Shown here: positions 27,214-35,021 of the stretch, one piece after another
Position numbering within the stretch: the first letter of the stretch is position 1
Layout of the letters: the number at the start of each line of letters is the position of its first letter
The notes under the pieces: generated by a model
What the model saw: the letters and a program-made list of their open reading frames with translations, nothing else
What the model was told of the DNA's origin: nothing
Databases searched by the model: none
Source of the DNA: Streptomyces sp. 846.5
Lineage (GTDB): Bacteria > Actinomycetota > Actinomycetes > Streptomycetales > Streptomycetaceae
Direction: 5' to 3'
Length of the DNA stretch: 64,000 nucleotides
Assembly (NCBI RefSeq): GCF_004365705.1
Contig: NZ_SOBN01000001.1
Coordinates: forward strand, 1,426,001-1,490,000
Position numbers and translations under genes: made by a program

Positions 27214-27270
27214 GCCAGCATAGCTGGCAGGATTTTGCTGGTACAGGGCCCTCCTGCCACTTATGGCAGG
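27214..27270. promoter_or_regulatory. paired palindromes in the glxA-like/small-gene divergent promoter
   Basis: GCCAGC-ATA-GCTGGC (27214-27228) and CCTGCCA-CTTA-TGGCAGG (27253-27270), both perfect. TGGCAGG also appears at 27225-27231, giving direct copies 39 bp apart. This suits an AraC-type regulator binding two sites on one helix face. Confidence 0.55.
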
Positions 27271-27296
27271 AATCCGATGAGAGAACAATTACTGCC

Positions 27297-27485
27297 ATGA
27301 CCACAGCAGCCATCGCCCTCGTCCTGATCGCCCTCCTCGTCTACGCCCTGGAACGCAACCACCGCCGCCAGCAGGGCCCCTCCGCACCCCTCGCCGGAAG
27401 CCGCGTCGGCCCCCCGGACCGGGACCTGCAGCGGGTCACGGCCGAACTGGCACACCGGCGTTTCGACGCCGAAACCCACCGGTAA
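27297..27485 (+). CDS. small membrane-anchored protein
   Basis: 62 residues. An N-terminal helix (AAIALVLIALLVYAL, residues 4-18) is followed by a basic stretch (ERNHRRQQ) and a hydrophilic tail, so it is a single-pass protein with a cytoplasmic tail. The ATG follows GAGAA about 8 nt upstream. It is divergent from the GlxA-type regulator and probably shares its control region. No family recognised. Confidence 0.65.
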   Translation: MTTAAIALVLIALLVYALERNHRRQQGPSAPLAGSRVGPPDRDLQRVTAELAHRRFDAETHR

Positions 27486-27537
27486 TCCCCTGTGCTCCGA
27501 GCGCCTTACGCTCGAAGGAGCAGCAGGAGGTGGGCCC

Positions 27538-28542
27538 GTGTTCGACATCCCCAGGGAACTCCCGACCCGCACCGGGCGGCTCCGTCCGGTCGCCGACGCT
27601 GACGCGGAGCTCCACTACCACGTGGTGCACGGATACCGCCGGGCCTACCGGATCGCCGGTTCGGGTCCGGCCGTCCTGCTGATCCACGGGATCGGCGACT
27701 CCTCGGACACCTGGGCCGAGCTGATCCCCGGGCTCGCCAGGAAGCACACCGTCATCGCCCCCGACCTGCTCGGCCACGGCGCCTCCGACAAGCCGCGCGC
27801 CGACTACTCGGTGGCCGCCTACGCCAACGGCATGCGCGACCTGCTCGGGGTGCTCGGCATCGAGCGGGCCACCCTGGTCGGGCACTCGCTCGGCGGCGGA
27901 GTGGCCATGCAGTTCGCGTACCAGTTCCCGGAGCGCACCGAGCGGTTGGTGCTGGTCAGCACCGGCGGCGTGGGGCGCGAGGTCAATCCGGTACTGCGGG
28001 CCGTGTCGCTCCCAGGTGCCGATCTGATGCTCTCCGCACTGAAACTGCCCGGGATGCGGCTGCAGACCAACACGGTGATCCAGCTGATGCAACTGCTCGG
28101 CACCGACCTGGGCCTGGACGCCCCCGACCTGCTCAACCTGGTGGACGGGCTGCCCGACGCGACCGCGCGCAGCGCCTTCATCCGCACCCTGCGCGCGGTG
28201 GTGGACTGGCGCGGGCAGGTCGTCACCATGCTCGACCGCTGCTACCTGGTGCAGGGCATGCCCACGCTGCTGCTCTGGGGCGCCCGCGACAGCGTGGTCC
28301 CGGTCGAGCACGCCCACCGCGCCCACGCCGCCATGCCCGGCAGCCGGCTGGAGGTCTTCAACGGCGCCGGGCACTTCCCCTTCCACAGCGACCCGCGCCG
28401 CTTCCTGGAACTGGTCGAGGACTTCATCGAGACCACCCCGCCCGGCAGTTGGAGCGCCGACCAGTGGCGCGAGCTGCTCCGCAGCGGCCGCGACGGCGGG
28501 CTCCCCGACACCGCCGAGGCAAGCGAACGCAGCGCGACCTGA
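27538..28542 (+). CDS. alpha/beta hydrolase
   Basis: A 334-residue alpha/beta-hydrolase with oxyanion motif LLIHGIGDSSDTW, DLLGHGASDKP, nucleophile Ser in VGHSLGGGVAMQFAYQFPE, acid residue near LLLWGARDSVVPVEHA and catalytic His in NGAGHFPFHSDP. A lid insertion lies around residues 150-220. It resembles lipase/esterase or meta-cleavage hydrolases; substrate unknown. GTG start with AGGAGG about 8 nt upstream. It converges on the MBL gene with 7 bp between stops. Confidence 0.92.
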   Translation: MFDIPRELPTRTGRLRPVADADAELHYHVVHGYRRAYRIAGSGPAVLLIHGIGDSSDTWAELIPGLARKHTVIAPDLLGHGASDKPRADYSVAAYANGMRDLLGVLGIERATLVGHSLGGGVAMQFAYQFPERTERLVLVSTGGVGREVNPVLRAVSLPGADLMLSALKLPGMRLQTNTVIQLMQLLGTDLGLDAPDLLNLVDGLPDATARSAFIRTLRAVVDWRGQVVTMLDRCYLVQGMPTLLLWGARDSVVPVEHAHRAHAAMPGSRLEVFNGAGHFPFHSDPRRFLELVEDFIETTPPGSWSADQWRELLRSGRDGGLPDTAEASERSAT

Positions 28543-28549
28543 CGAGCCG

Positions 28550-29383
28550 TCAACCCGGCCGGACGTCCAGGACGTAGCCCTGACGGGCCAGCCCGACCTG
28601 GCTGTCACCGCACCGCACTGTGCTCAACTCGTCCTGTAACAGATCGAGTTGGCCATCCGTCCGGGTCGGCGCGTGATGGGTGAGCACCAGTCGGCGGGCG
28701 CCGCAGCGGGCTGCGAAGGCGACGGCGTCCGGGACCGTGGCGTGGCCGTAGCCGTCGGCCAGGGCCCGCTCCCCGGCGAGGAACTGGCCGTCGTGGAGCA
28801 GCAGGTCCGCGTCGGCCGCCAGCGCCTCCGCAGCCGCCGAGCCGCCCGCCGGGGCGTGGTCGGGCAGATAGGCGAGCACCGCGCCGCCGGACTCGATCCG
28901 CAGCCCGTGGGTGAGGCCGCCCTTGTGCCGGATCTCGGCCGTGGTCACGGTGAACTCCTCGACCTGGCGCGGCCCCTGGACGGACCTGAGGAAGCGCCAG
29001 CTGCCGAGCAGCCCCTCCGGGCCGATCGGGAAGTGCGGCGGCGACATGGACCGGGCCAGCAGTTCGGCCGGCCCCGGCCCGCCTACCGGGGCGGGCAGCA
29101 GCAGGTCGACCCTGGCCTGCTTGCGGTCGACGGCCGGGCAGAACGGCAGGCCCTGGACGTGGTCCCAGTGCAGATGGGTGAGCAGCACGGAGCCCTGGAA
29201 CGCCTCCGCCCCGCCGAGCCGGGCGCCGAGATCCCGCAGACCGGTCCCGGCGTCCAGCACCAGAGTCGGGGCCTCGGCGCCCTCCGCCAGCACCGCCACG
29301 CAACTGGTGTGGCCGCCGTAGCGGTGGAACGCGGGCCCCGGCGCCGGGGTGGAGCCGCGCACGCCCAGCAGGATCACCCGCAT
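28550..29383 (-). CDS. MBL-fold metallo-hydrolase, possible cyclic-nucleotide phosphodiesterase
   Basis: A 277-residue metallo-beta-lactamase fold with zinc motif THLHWDHVQGLPF (HxHxDH), LPDHAP and the distal LTHHAPTRTD. The N-terminus VILLGVRGSTPAPGPAFHRYGGHTSC is shared with PhnP- and phosphodiesterase-like MBL proteins acting on phosphodiester bonds. Its start overlaps the end of the cyclic-nucleotide-binding gene by 10 bp, so both are made together. That context makes hydrolysis of a cyclic nucleotide attractive but unproven; RNA or another phosphodiester is possible. Confidence 0.88.
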   Translation of the reverse strand: MRVILLGVRGSTPAPGPAFHRYGGHTSCVAVLAEGAEAPTLVLDAGTGLRDLGARLGGAEAFQGSVLLTHLHWDHVQGLPFCPAVDRKQARVDLLLPAPVGGPGPAELLARSMSPPHFPIGPEGLLGSWRFLRSVQGPRQVEEFTVTTAEIRHKGGLTHGLRIESGGAVLAYLPDHAPAGGSAAAEALAADADLLLHDGQFLAGERALADGYGHATVPDAVAFAARCGARRLVLTHHAPTRTDGQLDLLQDELSTVRCGDSQVGLARQGYVLDVRPG

Positions 29384-30384
29384 CCCGCCCCGCCCTCCTC
29401 GCGGCGGTGCCCCTCCGAGAGCGCCCGCAGGGCGGCGGTGTCCACGGTCTCCGCCGCAGCCTCGGCGACCCGGACCGGGGTGACCGCGGTCAGCGTGGAG
29501 GTGCGCAACCCGCCCTCCAGGACCGCCCGTTCGCCGACCACCGCACCCGGGCCCAGCTCGGCCAGGCCGCTGCCGTCGACGTCCACCGCGACGATGCCGT
29601 CCAGCAGCAGGAACAGCGAACGCCCCGGGTCCCCCTGACGGACCAGCACCTCACCGGCGGCCAGCTCGCGCACGGCCGGGCGGCGTCCGCCGCGCATGAT
29701 CAGCGTGGACAGCTCGCGCTCCAGGGCCGTCTCGGCGGCGGTGACCAGTACCGGGGAGTCCTCGTCACCCCACGGGGTGTGCCGCCAGGAGTCCTGCCCG
29801 CTCCAGGCCTGCCAGTCGGCGACGCCGGCCTTCAGGCAGAGCCGGTCCTCCCCGTCGTACACCCAGTGCCTCGGGAACGGGCTGGCGCCCGCCAGCATCG
29901 GCACGGCCCGGCCGTCGGCGTGAAGGGTCAGCGTCAGGGTGGACCAGACGAAGGGGGCCTGCAGCCGGACCAGCGGGCGGCCCGGGATGCGGCGCGGCAG
30001 CGGAACGCCGGTGCGGCCGCCCACGGTCTGACTGAAGCGGACCCAGCCCTCCCCGCGTTCCGGCTCGCCGCGCAGCTCGGGCATGACCACGGCGGCGAAG
30101 GTCGCGCCGACCGGGCCGAGCCGCACCGTGGTCGAGCCCATCAGCAGCCCGCCGCCGGCCCCGCAGTCCAGCAGGGCGCCGTCGGCGTCGAACTCGGCCC
30201 AGCCGGTGAGCTGGTTGGCGAAGCGGAAGCCGTCCGCGGCCCGCAGCTTGTCGAAGTCCCTGATGACGTCCGGCGGCGGGTCGTCGTAGTGGCTGACGCC
30301 GGCCGTGAAGGCACCGCGCATGACCCCCTTCACGGCCTCGGAGGGTATCCAGGACAGTGAGGTGGTCCGTGACTCGATCCGCAT
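29374..30384 (-). CDS. cyclic nucleotide-binding (CNB) domain protein
   Basis: 336 residues. The first about 230 residues are not a family I recognise (VKGVMRGAFTAGVSHYDDPP, CGAGGGLLMGSTTVRLGPVG, RRIPGRPLVRLQAPFVWSTL). The C-terminal 100 residues form a CNB fold: LAAGEVLVRQGDPGRSLFLLL, DGIVAVDVDGSGLAELGPGA, and the phosphate-binding-cassette region VVGERAVLEGGLRTSTLTAV (GER...R-T-T). No DNA-binding HTH follows, so this is not a Crp-type factor. It is divergent from the response regulator-cyclase gene and co-translated with the MBL hydrolase. The ATG has GGAG 6 nt upstream. Confidence 0.85.
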   Translation of the reverse strand: MRIESRTTSLSWIPSEAVKGVMRGAFTAGVSHYDDPPPDVIRDFDKLRAADGFRFANQLTGWAEFDADGALLDCGAGGGLLMGSTTVRLGPVGATFAAVVMPELRGEPERGEGWVRFSQTVGGRTGVPLPRRIPGRPLVRLQAPFVWSTLTLTLHADGRAVPMLAGASPFPRHWVYDGEDRLCLKAGVADWQAWSGQDSWRHTPWGDEDSPVLVTAAETALERELSTLIMRGGRRPAVRELAAGEVLVRQGDPGRSLFLLLDGIVAVDVDGSGLAELGPGAVVGERAVLEGGLRTSTLTAVTPVRVAEAAAETVDTAALRALSEGHRREEGGAGCG

Positions 30385-30483
30385 CCCAGGCTCCGATCCG
30401 ATCTGAGCTTCCGTCAGGGTCTTTTCACACCGAAGACGTTAGGAGTCCGAGCCGGAGACCCCCAGGAGTGCTGCCCGACCGGG

Positions 30484-30501
30484 CCAGGGGTGCCAGCACC
30501 C
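30484..30501. promoter_or_regulatory. palindromic motif, copy 1 (rr-cyclase promoter)
   Basis: CCAGGGGTGCCAGCACCC, containing the perfect palindrome GGGTGC-CA-GCACCC. It ends right before the predicted -35 of the response regulator-cyclase gene. A related half (CCAGGAGTGCTGCCC) precedes it. An exact 18-bp copy occurs at 37501-37518. Confidence 0.65.
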
Positions 30502-30530
30502 TGTGAAGCCAGGCCGCGACACTGTGTAAT
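30502..30530 (+). promoter_or_regulatory. predicted promoter of the rr-cyclase gene
   Basis: TGTGAA (30502-30507), 17 nt, TGTAAT (30525-30530). Transcription would start at or just before the ATG at 30539, so the mRNA would be leaderless. No Shine-Dalgarno is present, which agrees. The weak -35 next to a palindrome suggests activator dependence. Confidence 0.45.
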
Positions 30531-30538
30531 GGTCCGTC

Positions 30539-31906
30539 ATGGAGAGCATCACGGTGCTGCTCGCCGACGACAATCTGATCGTCCGCGAGGGTGTGCGCGC
30601 ACTGCTGTCCCGCGACCGCAGTCTGGAGGTGATCGGCCTCGCCGCCGACTACGACGAGCTGGTCGACCGGGCCGAACGGCTGCGCCCGCAGGTGCTGGTC
30701 ACCGACATCAGGATGCCGCCGGACTTCCAGGACGAGGGCATCAGGGCGGCGCAGCAGGTACGGAAACAGCTGCCCGGTACGGGTGTTGTCGTCCTCAGCC
30801 AGTACGACGACCCGGACTACGCGGTGCGGCTGCTGGCCGAGGGGCAGGCCGGGTACGCCTATCTGCTCAAGGACCGGATCGCGGACGCCGGGCTGCTCGG
30901 CCGGGCGATCCGCGCGGTGGCCGGCGGCGGCTCGATGATCGACCCGCAGATCGTCCGGGAGCTGATGGAGCCCGCCAGGCGCGAGGGCGAGCTGTCGGAC
31001 GCGCAGGAGGACCTGCTGCGGCAGGTGGCCGAGGGACGGCCGGTGAAGGCCATCGCCGCGGGCCTCGGCCAACCGCCGGCCGCCGTCAACGACGCGGTGG
31101 AGAGCCTGTTCCTACGCCTGGCCAAGGACGCGGGCGGGGACCCCGGCGGTGGCAGGGACGGCGCGCTGCGGCGGTTGCGGCTGCTGCACACCGCGATCCT
31201 GCGCCGCGAGGAGCAGGGCGAGACCCTGTCCCGGCTGCTGCCCGGCGGCCTGGCCGAGAAGCTGCGCGCCGACCGCGGCGCGGCCACCCGCACCGAACGG
31301 CTCACCGTGACCGTGCTGATGTCGGACGTCCGGGGCTACTGCGGGATCGCCGAGCGCACCGATCCGGCGGACCTGGCCGGGCAGTTGGGGGCGCACCGGC
31401 GGGCCATGAACGCGGCGATCCTGGGCGAGGGCGGCACCGTGATGCAGTACGTCGGCGACGCGGTGATGGCGGTCTTCGGGGCGCCCGAGCCGCAGCCGGA
31501 CCACGCCCGACGGGCCGTCAGGGCGGCCCGGGGGATGCACCGTCGCCAGCGCGAGCTGGACCAGGAGTGGGAGGCCCTCGGCCTGGTCCCGTTCGGACTG
31601 GGCATCGGGCTCAGCACCGGCGAGGTCGCGGCGGCGCTGCTGGGCAGCGCCGAGCGGCTGGAGTACACCCTGGTCGGCGACACCGTGAACCTGGCCCAGC
31701 GGATGCAGGACCTGGCCCGTCCGGCCGGGACCACGGTCGCCACCGGCAGCACCGTGGACGCGGTCGGGGCCGCCGACGAGACCTGGCCCTGGTCACCGCT
31801 GGGGCCGTGCCGCGTCAAGGGCCACACCGCACCGGTGGTGGCCTTCCGGCTACCGTCAACAGCCAATCGGGGGACAGAAGATGAGTACCGGTCAGACAGA
31901 GGCTGA
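30539..31906 (+). CDS. response regulator with class III nucleotidyl cyclase output
   Basis: A 455-residue fusion. Receiver (1-125): LLADDNLIVREG, Asp56 in VTDIRMPP, LSQY, Lys111 in YLLKDRI. A NarL-like linker with a degenerate helix region (150-200) follows, then a class III cyclase domain (about 255-430). Metal-binding aspartates lie in VLMSDVRGYCGIA and YVGDAVMAVFGAPEPQ; the transition-state Asn and Arg are in VGDTVNLAQRMQ. The usual base-recognition Lys before the second Asp is Gln (VMQYVGD), so ATP versus GTP use is uncertain. Phosphorylation probably gates cyclic-nucleotide synthesis. Its 3' end overlaps the ABC ATPase gene by 26 bp. Confidence 0.92.
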   Translation: MESITVLLADDNLIVREGVRALLSRDRSLEVIGLAADYDELVDRAERLRPQVLVTDIRMPPDFQDEGIRAAQQVRKQLPGTGVVVLSQYDDPDYAVRLLAEGQAGYAYLLKDRIADAGLLGRAIRAVAGGGSMIDPQIVRELMEPARREGELSDAQEDLLRQVAEGRPVKAIAAGLGQPPAAVNDAVESLFLRLAKDAGGDPGGGRDGALRRLRLLHTAILRREEQGETLSRLLPGGLAEKLRADRGAATRTERLTVTVLMSDVRGYCGIAERTDPADLAGQLGAHRRAMNAAILGEGGTVMQYVGDAVMAVFGAPEPQPDHARRAVRAARGMHRRQRELDQEWEALGLVPFGLGIGLSTGEVAAALLGSAERLEYTLVGDTVNLAQRMQDLARPAGTTVATGSTVDAVGAADETWPWSPLGPCRVKGHTAPVVAFRLPSTANRGTEDEYRSDRG

Positions 31907-32615
31907 GGAAGCTCCGGCACCCGCAGTGCGCACCCGGGGCGCGCGCCGGGTGTTCACCGCGGAGCTGGCCCCGGTACGGGCACTGCGCGGGGTGGACTTC
32001 GAGGTCGCGGAGGGCGAGTTCGTCGCGGTGATGGGCCCCTCCGGCTGCGGCAAGTCCACCCTGCTCAATGTGATCGCCGGGCTGGACACCGTGGACGAGG
32101 GCACCGTGGAGGTGGCCGGGGAGCGGGTGGACGGCCGGGACCAGGACTGGCTGGCCCGGTTCCGGCGGCACCGGATCGGCTTCGTCTTCCAGTTCTTCAA
32201 CCTCCTCGACGGGGTGTCGGCGCTGGACAACCTGGTGCTGCCCGGCGTCCTCGGCGGGATGGGCCGCAAGGCCGCCGAGTCGCGGGGCCGGGACCTGCTG
32301 GACATCCTCGGCCTGGGCGACCGCACCACCCAACTGCCGTCCATGCTCTCCGGCGGCCAGCGACAGCGGCTGGCCATCGCCCGCGCCCTGGTCAACAGAC
32401 CGGGACTGCTGCTCGCGGACGAGCCGACCGGGGCGCTGGACAGCGACGGCGGCGCGGAGGTGCTGGAGCTCTTCCGGCGGCTGCACGAGGACGGCCAGAC
32501 CATCGTCATGGTCACCCACTCCCCCGAGGTCGCGGCCGGCGCGGACCGCGCGGTGCGGATGCGGGACGGCCGGGTCGTGGACGCCGGCGTGACCGGGGAC
32601 GGCGGCGCGCCATGA
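31881..32615 (+). CDS. ABC transporter ATP-binding protein (MacB/LolD type)
   Basis: A 244-residue ATPase of the MacB/LolD/FtsE class. Walker A GPSGCGKST (52-60), Q-loop VFQFFNLLDGVSALDN (Gln104), signature LSGGQRQ (156-162), Walker B LLLADEPTGALD and H-loop VTHSPEV. The phrase SALDNLVLP after the Q-loop is typical of exporters that drive FtsX-like permeases. It overlaps the upstream cyclase gene by 26 bp and the permease start by 4 bp, so this is a tightly coupled operon. Confidence 0.95.
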   Translation: MSTGQTEAEEAPAPAVRTRGARRVFTAELAPVRALRGVDFEVAEGEFVAVMGPSGCGKSTLLNVIAGLDTVDEGTVEVAGERVDGRDQDWLARFRRHRIGFVFQFFNLLDGVSALDNLVLPGVLGGMGRKAAESRGRDLLDILGLGDRTTQLPSMLSGGQRQRLAIARALVNRPGLLLADEPTGALDSDGGAEVLELFRRLHEDGQTIVMVTHSPEVAAGADRAVRMRDGRVVDAGVTGDGGAP

Positions 32616-35017
32616 CCTTCACCGCCCTGTGGCTGCGCATGGAACTGCGGCGCAGGCTGCGCTCCCTGATCGTGCTGGCGCTGCTGGTGGCGCTGGCCAC
32701 CACCGCCGTGCTGGCCTCGGTGGCCGGGGCCCGGCGCGGGGACACCGCGGTGGCCCGGCTGGCGGCGCGGACCAGCCCGGCCGACATCACCGTGCTGCCC
32801 AACCAGCCCGGTTTCGACTGGGACAGGATCAGGGCGCTGCCCGAGGTCGCGGCCGTCACCACGTTCGTGATCTCCTCCTTCCAGATCGAAGGCATCCCGG
32901 ACCACTCCACCGGCTTCGCGGTCGGCGACGACGCGAGCATGCGCACCATCGAGCGTCCGATCGTGCTGCAGGGCCGACTCGCCGACCCGACCCGTGACGA
33001 CGAGGTGGTGGTCAGCGCGCACTTCCCGGGGGCGTTCCACGAGGGCGTCGGGGACTACCTGACGCTTCGCCTGTTCACCCCCGCGCAGATCGACGCCTAC
33101 GTCACCGGGGCCGACCCGGGAGCCGCCAAGGGGCCCTCGATCCGGGCCCGCATCGTCGGCGTCGTCCGCTCGCCGTGGTACCACGACACCATCGGCGACC
33201 AGGGCAGCGTCGCCGCGTCGGCCGCGCTCTACCTGGACCACAAGGCCAACTTCCTCGGAAACACCCAGCAGATCTACCTCAATGCCCTGGTCCGGCTGAA
33301 CGGCGACGAGAAGACGATCCCGGAGTTCCGCGCCGACCTGGCCCGGGTGTCCGGTCGCACCGACATCGACATCTGGGACAACACCGACATCCAACGCCAC
33401 GCGAGCCGGGTCGACGCCTTCGAGGGCGACTGCCTGTACGGCTTCGCGGGCGCGGCACTGATCGCCGCGCTGTTCCTGGTCGGCCAGTCGGTGGTGCGCT
33501 ACACCACGGCCACCGTCTCCGACCTGCAGACCCTGCGCGGGGTCGGCCTGGGGAACCGGCAGGCGCTCGCGGCGGCATCGGCCGGGCCCTTCCTCGCGGC
33601 CGTCTGCGGCGCCACGCTCGGGGCCGCCGCGGCGGTCGGGGTGTCCCGGTGGATGCCGATCGGCGCCGCCGCGCTCTACGAGCCGAGCCCGGGCTTCGAC
33701 GCCGACTGGACCGTACTGGTCGGCGGCTGGTTCGCGGTGCCGCTGCTGGTGCTCGCCGGGGCGGCGTCCGCCGCCGCGCTGGCCCTGGCCGCCGCCCGGT
33801 CGCGCACGCTGCCCCGGCGCTCCGCCGTGGCCGTGGCGACCGCCAGGGCGGGGCTCCCGGTGCCGGTCGTGGTCGGCACCCGGTTCGCGTTGGAGCCGGG
33901 ACGGGGACGCACGGCAGTGCCGGTGCGCCCCGCACTGCTGGGCGCGGTAATCGGGGTCCTGGGCGTGCTGGCGGCCTTCACCTTCGCCGCCGCCGTCACC
34001 GACGCCGCCGCGAACCCGGCCAGGTTCGGCCAGACCCACCAACTGGAGAGCTTCATCGGCCTCAACAGCGCGGACTTCGGCAAGGCCGACCCCGTGCTGG
34101 CGAGAATCGCCGCCGATCCCGCGGTGACTGCGGTGAACGACGCCAGGATCGCCGTCGCCGAGTCGGCGGACACCTCCGTCACCACCTACACCATCGACCC
34201 GGTCGGCGGAAAGCCGCTGTCGGTGGTCACCGTCGCGGGCCGACTGCCGCAGGCGGCGGACCAGATCCTGCTCGCGCCCACCAGCGCCCGGCTGTTGCAC
34301 GCCGGCGTCGGATCGCGGATCACCCTGACCGGCGCCGCTCGGGCCCGGCGGGAGTTCACCGTGACCGGCATCGGCTTCGTCCCCGAGGGCTCGCACAACG
34401 ACTACGACGCGGGGGCCTGGGCCACCACCGACGGCTACCGCGCGCTGTTCGGCACGACCTTCAAGTTCCATGTCGCCGAGATCGCCCTGCGTCCCGGTAG
34501 CAGCACCACCGGGATGATCAGGCAGTTGCAGCGCGACGTGGCGCCGCTGACCGGCGGCCATCCGGTGAGCCTGGACCCGGTGACCGCGCCGCAGCAGCTC
34601 GCCGAGATCCAGGACGTGCAGACCCTCCCGCTGTTCCTCGGCGGCTTCCTGCTGCTGCTCGCGGCCGGGGCCGTCGGCCATGCCCTGGCCACCGCGGTGC
34701 GACGGCGACGCCATGACGTCGCGGTGCTGCGAGCCCTGGGCATGACGAGGCGTCAGTCCCGGCTGGTGGTGGTCGTGCAGGCCACGGTGCTGGCCCTGGT
34801 CGGGCTGGGGTTCGGGATTCCGCTGGGCCTGGCGCTCGGGCGCACCCTGTGGCGCCAGGTCGCCGACAGCACCCCGCTGGCCTACCACCCGCCGCTAGCC
34901 CTGCTGGCGCTGGTGCTGGCCGGACCGGTCGCGCTGCTGCTGGCCAATCTGCTCGCCGCCTGGCCCGGACACCGCGCCGCGCGGCTCCATGTCGGACACA
35001 CCCTGAGAGCGGAGTGA
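32612..35017 (+). CDS. ABC transporter permease, FtsX/MacB family
   Basis: An 801-residue membrane protein with duplicated FtsX-type modules. There is one N-terminal helix (about 16-38), a large extracytoplasmic domain (about 40-270), helices near 275-295, 322-345 and 368-392, another near 440-462, a second extracytoplasmic domain (to about 670), and three final helices (about 676-785). The cytoplasmic coupling segments DLQTLRGVGLGNRQ and DVAVLRALGMTRRQSRL are characteristic. Such systems move lipids, lipoproteins or peptides, or act as mechanotransmitters. Substrate unknown. ATGA overlap with the ATPase gene. Confidence 0.94.
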   Translation: MTFTALWLRMELRRRLRSLIVLALLVALATTAVLASVAGARRGDTAVARLAARTSPADITVLPNQPGFDWDRIRALPEVAAVTTFVISSFQIEGIPDHSTGFAVGDDASMRTIERPIVLQGRLADPTRDDEVVVSAHFPGAFHEGVGDYLTLRLFTPAQIDAYVTGADPGAAKGPSIRARIVGVVRSPWYHDTIGDQGSVAASAALYLDHKANFLGNTQQIYLNALVRLNGDEKTIPEFRADLARVSGRTDIDIWDNTDIQRHASRVDAFEGDCLYGFAGAALIAALFLVGQSVVRYTTATVSDLQTLRGVGLGNRQALAAASAGPFLAAVCGATLGAAAAVGVSRWMPIGAAALYEPSPGFDADWTVLVGGWFAVPLLVLAGAASAAALALAAARSRTLPRRSAVAVATARAGLPVPVVVGTRFALEPGRGRTAVPVRPALLGAVIGVLGVLAAFTFAAAVTDAAANPARFGQTHQLESFIGLNSADFGKADPVLARIAADPAVTAVNDARIAVAESADTSVTTYTIDPVGGKPLSVVTVAGRLPQAADQILLAPTSARLLHAGVGSRITLTGAARARREFTVTGIGFVPEGSHNDYDAGAWATTDGYRALFGTTFKFHVAEIALRPGSSTTGMIRQLQRDVAPLTGGHPVSLDPVTAPQQLAEIQDVQTLPLFLGGFLLLLAAGAVGHALATAVRRRRHDVAVLRALGMTRRQSRLVVVVQATVLALVGLGFGIPLGLALGRTLWRQVADSTPLAYHPPLALLALVLAGPVALLLANLLAAWPGHRAARLHVGHTLRAE

Positions 35018-35021
35018 GCCG

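Noticed and set aside
31892-34888. 998-codon open frame on the minus strand antisense to the ABC transporter genes
   Set aside because: Gly/Gln/Arg-rich composition with no domain. It mirrors the third-position GC bias of the real genes on the plus strand.
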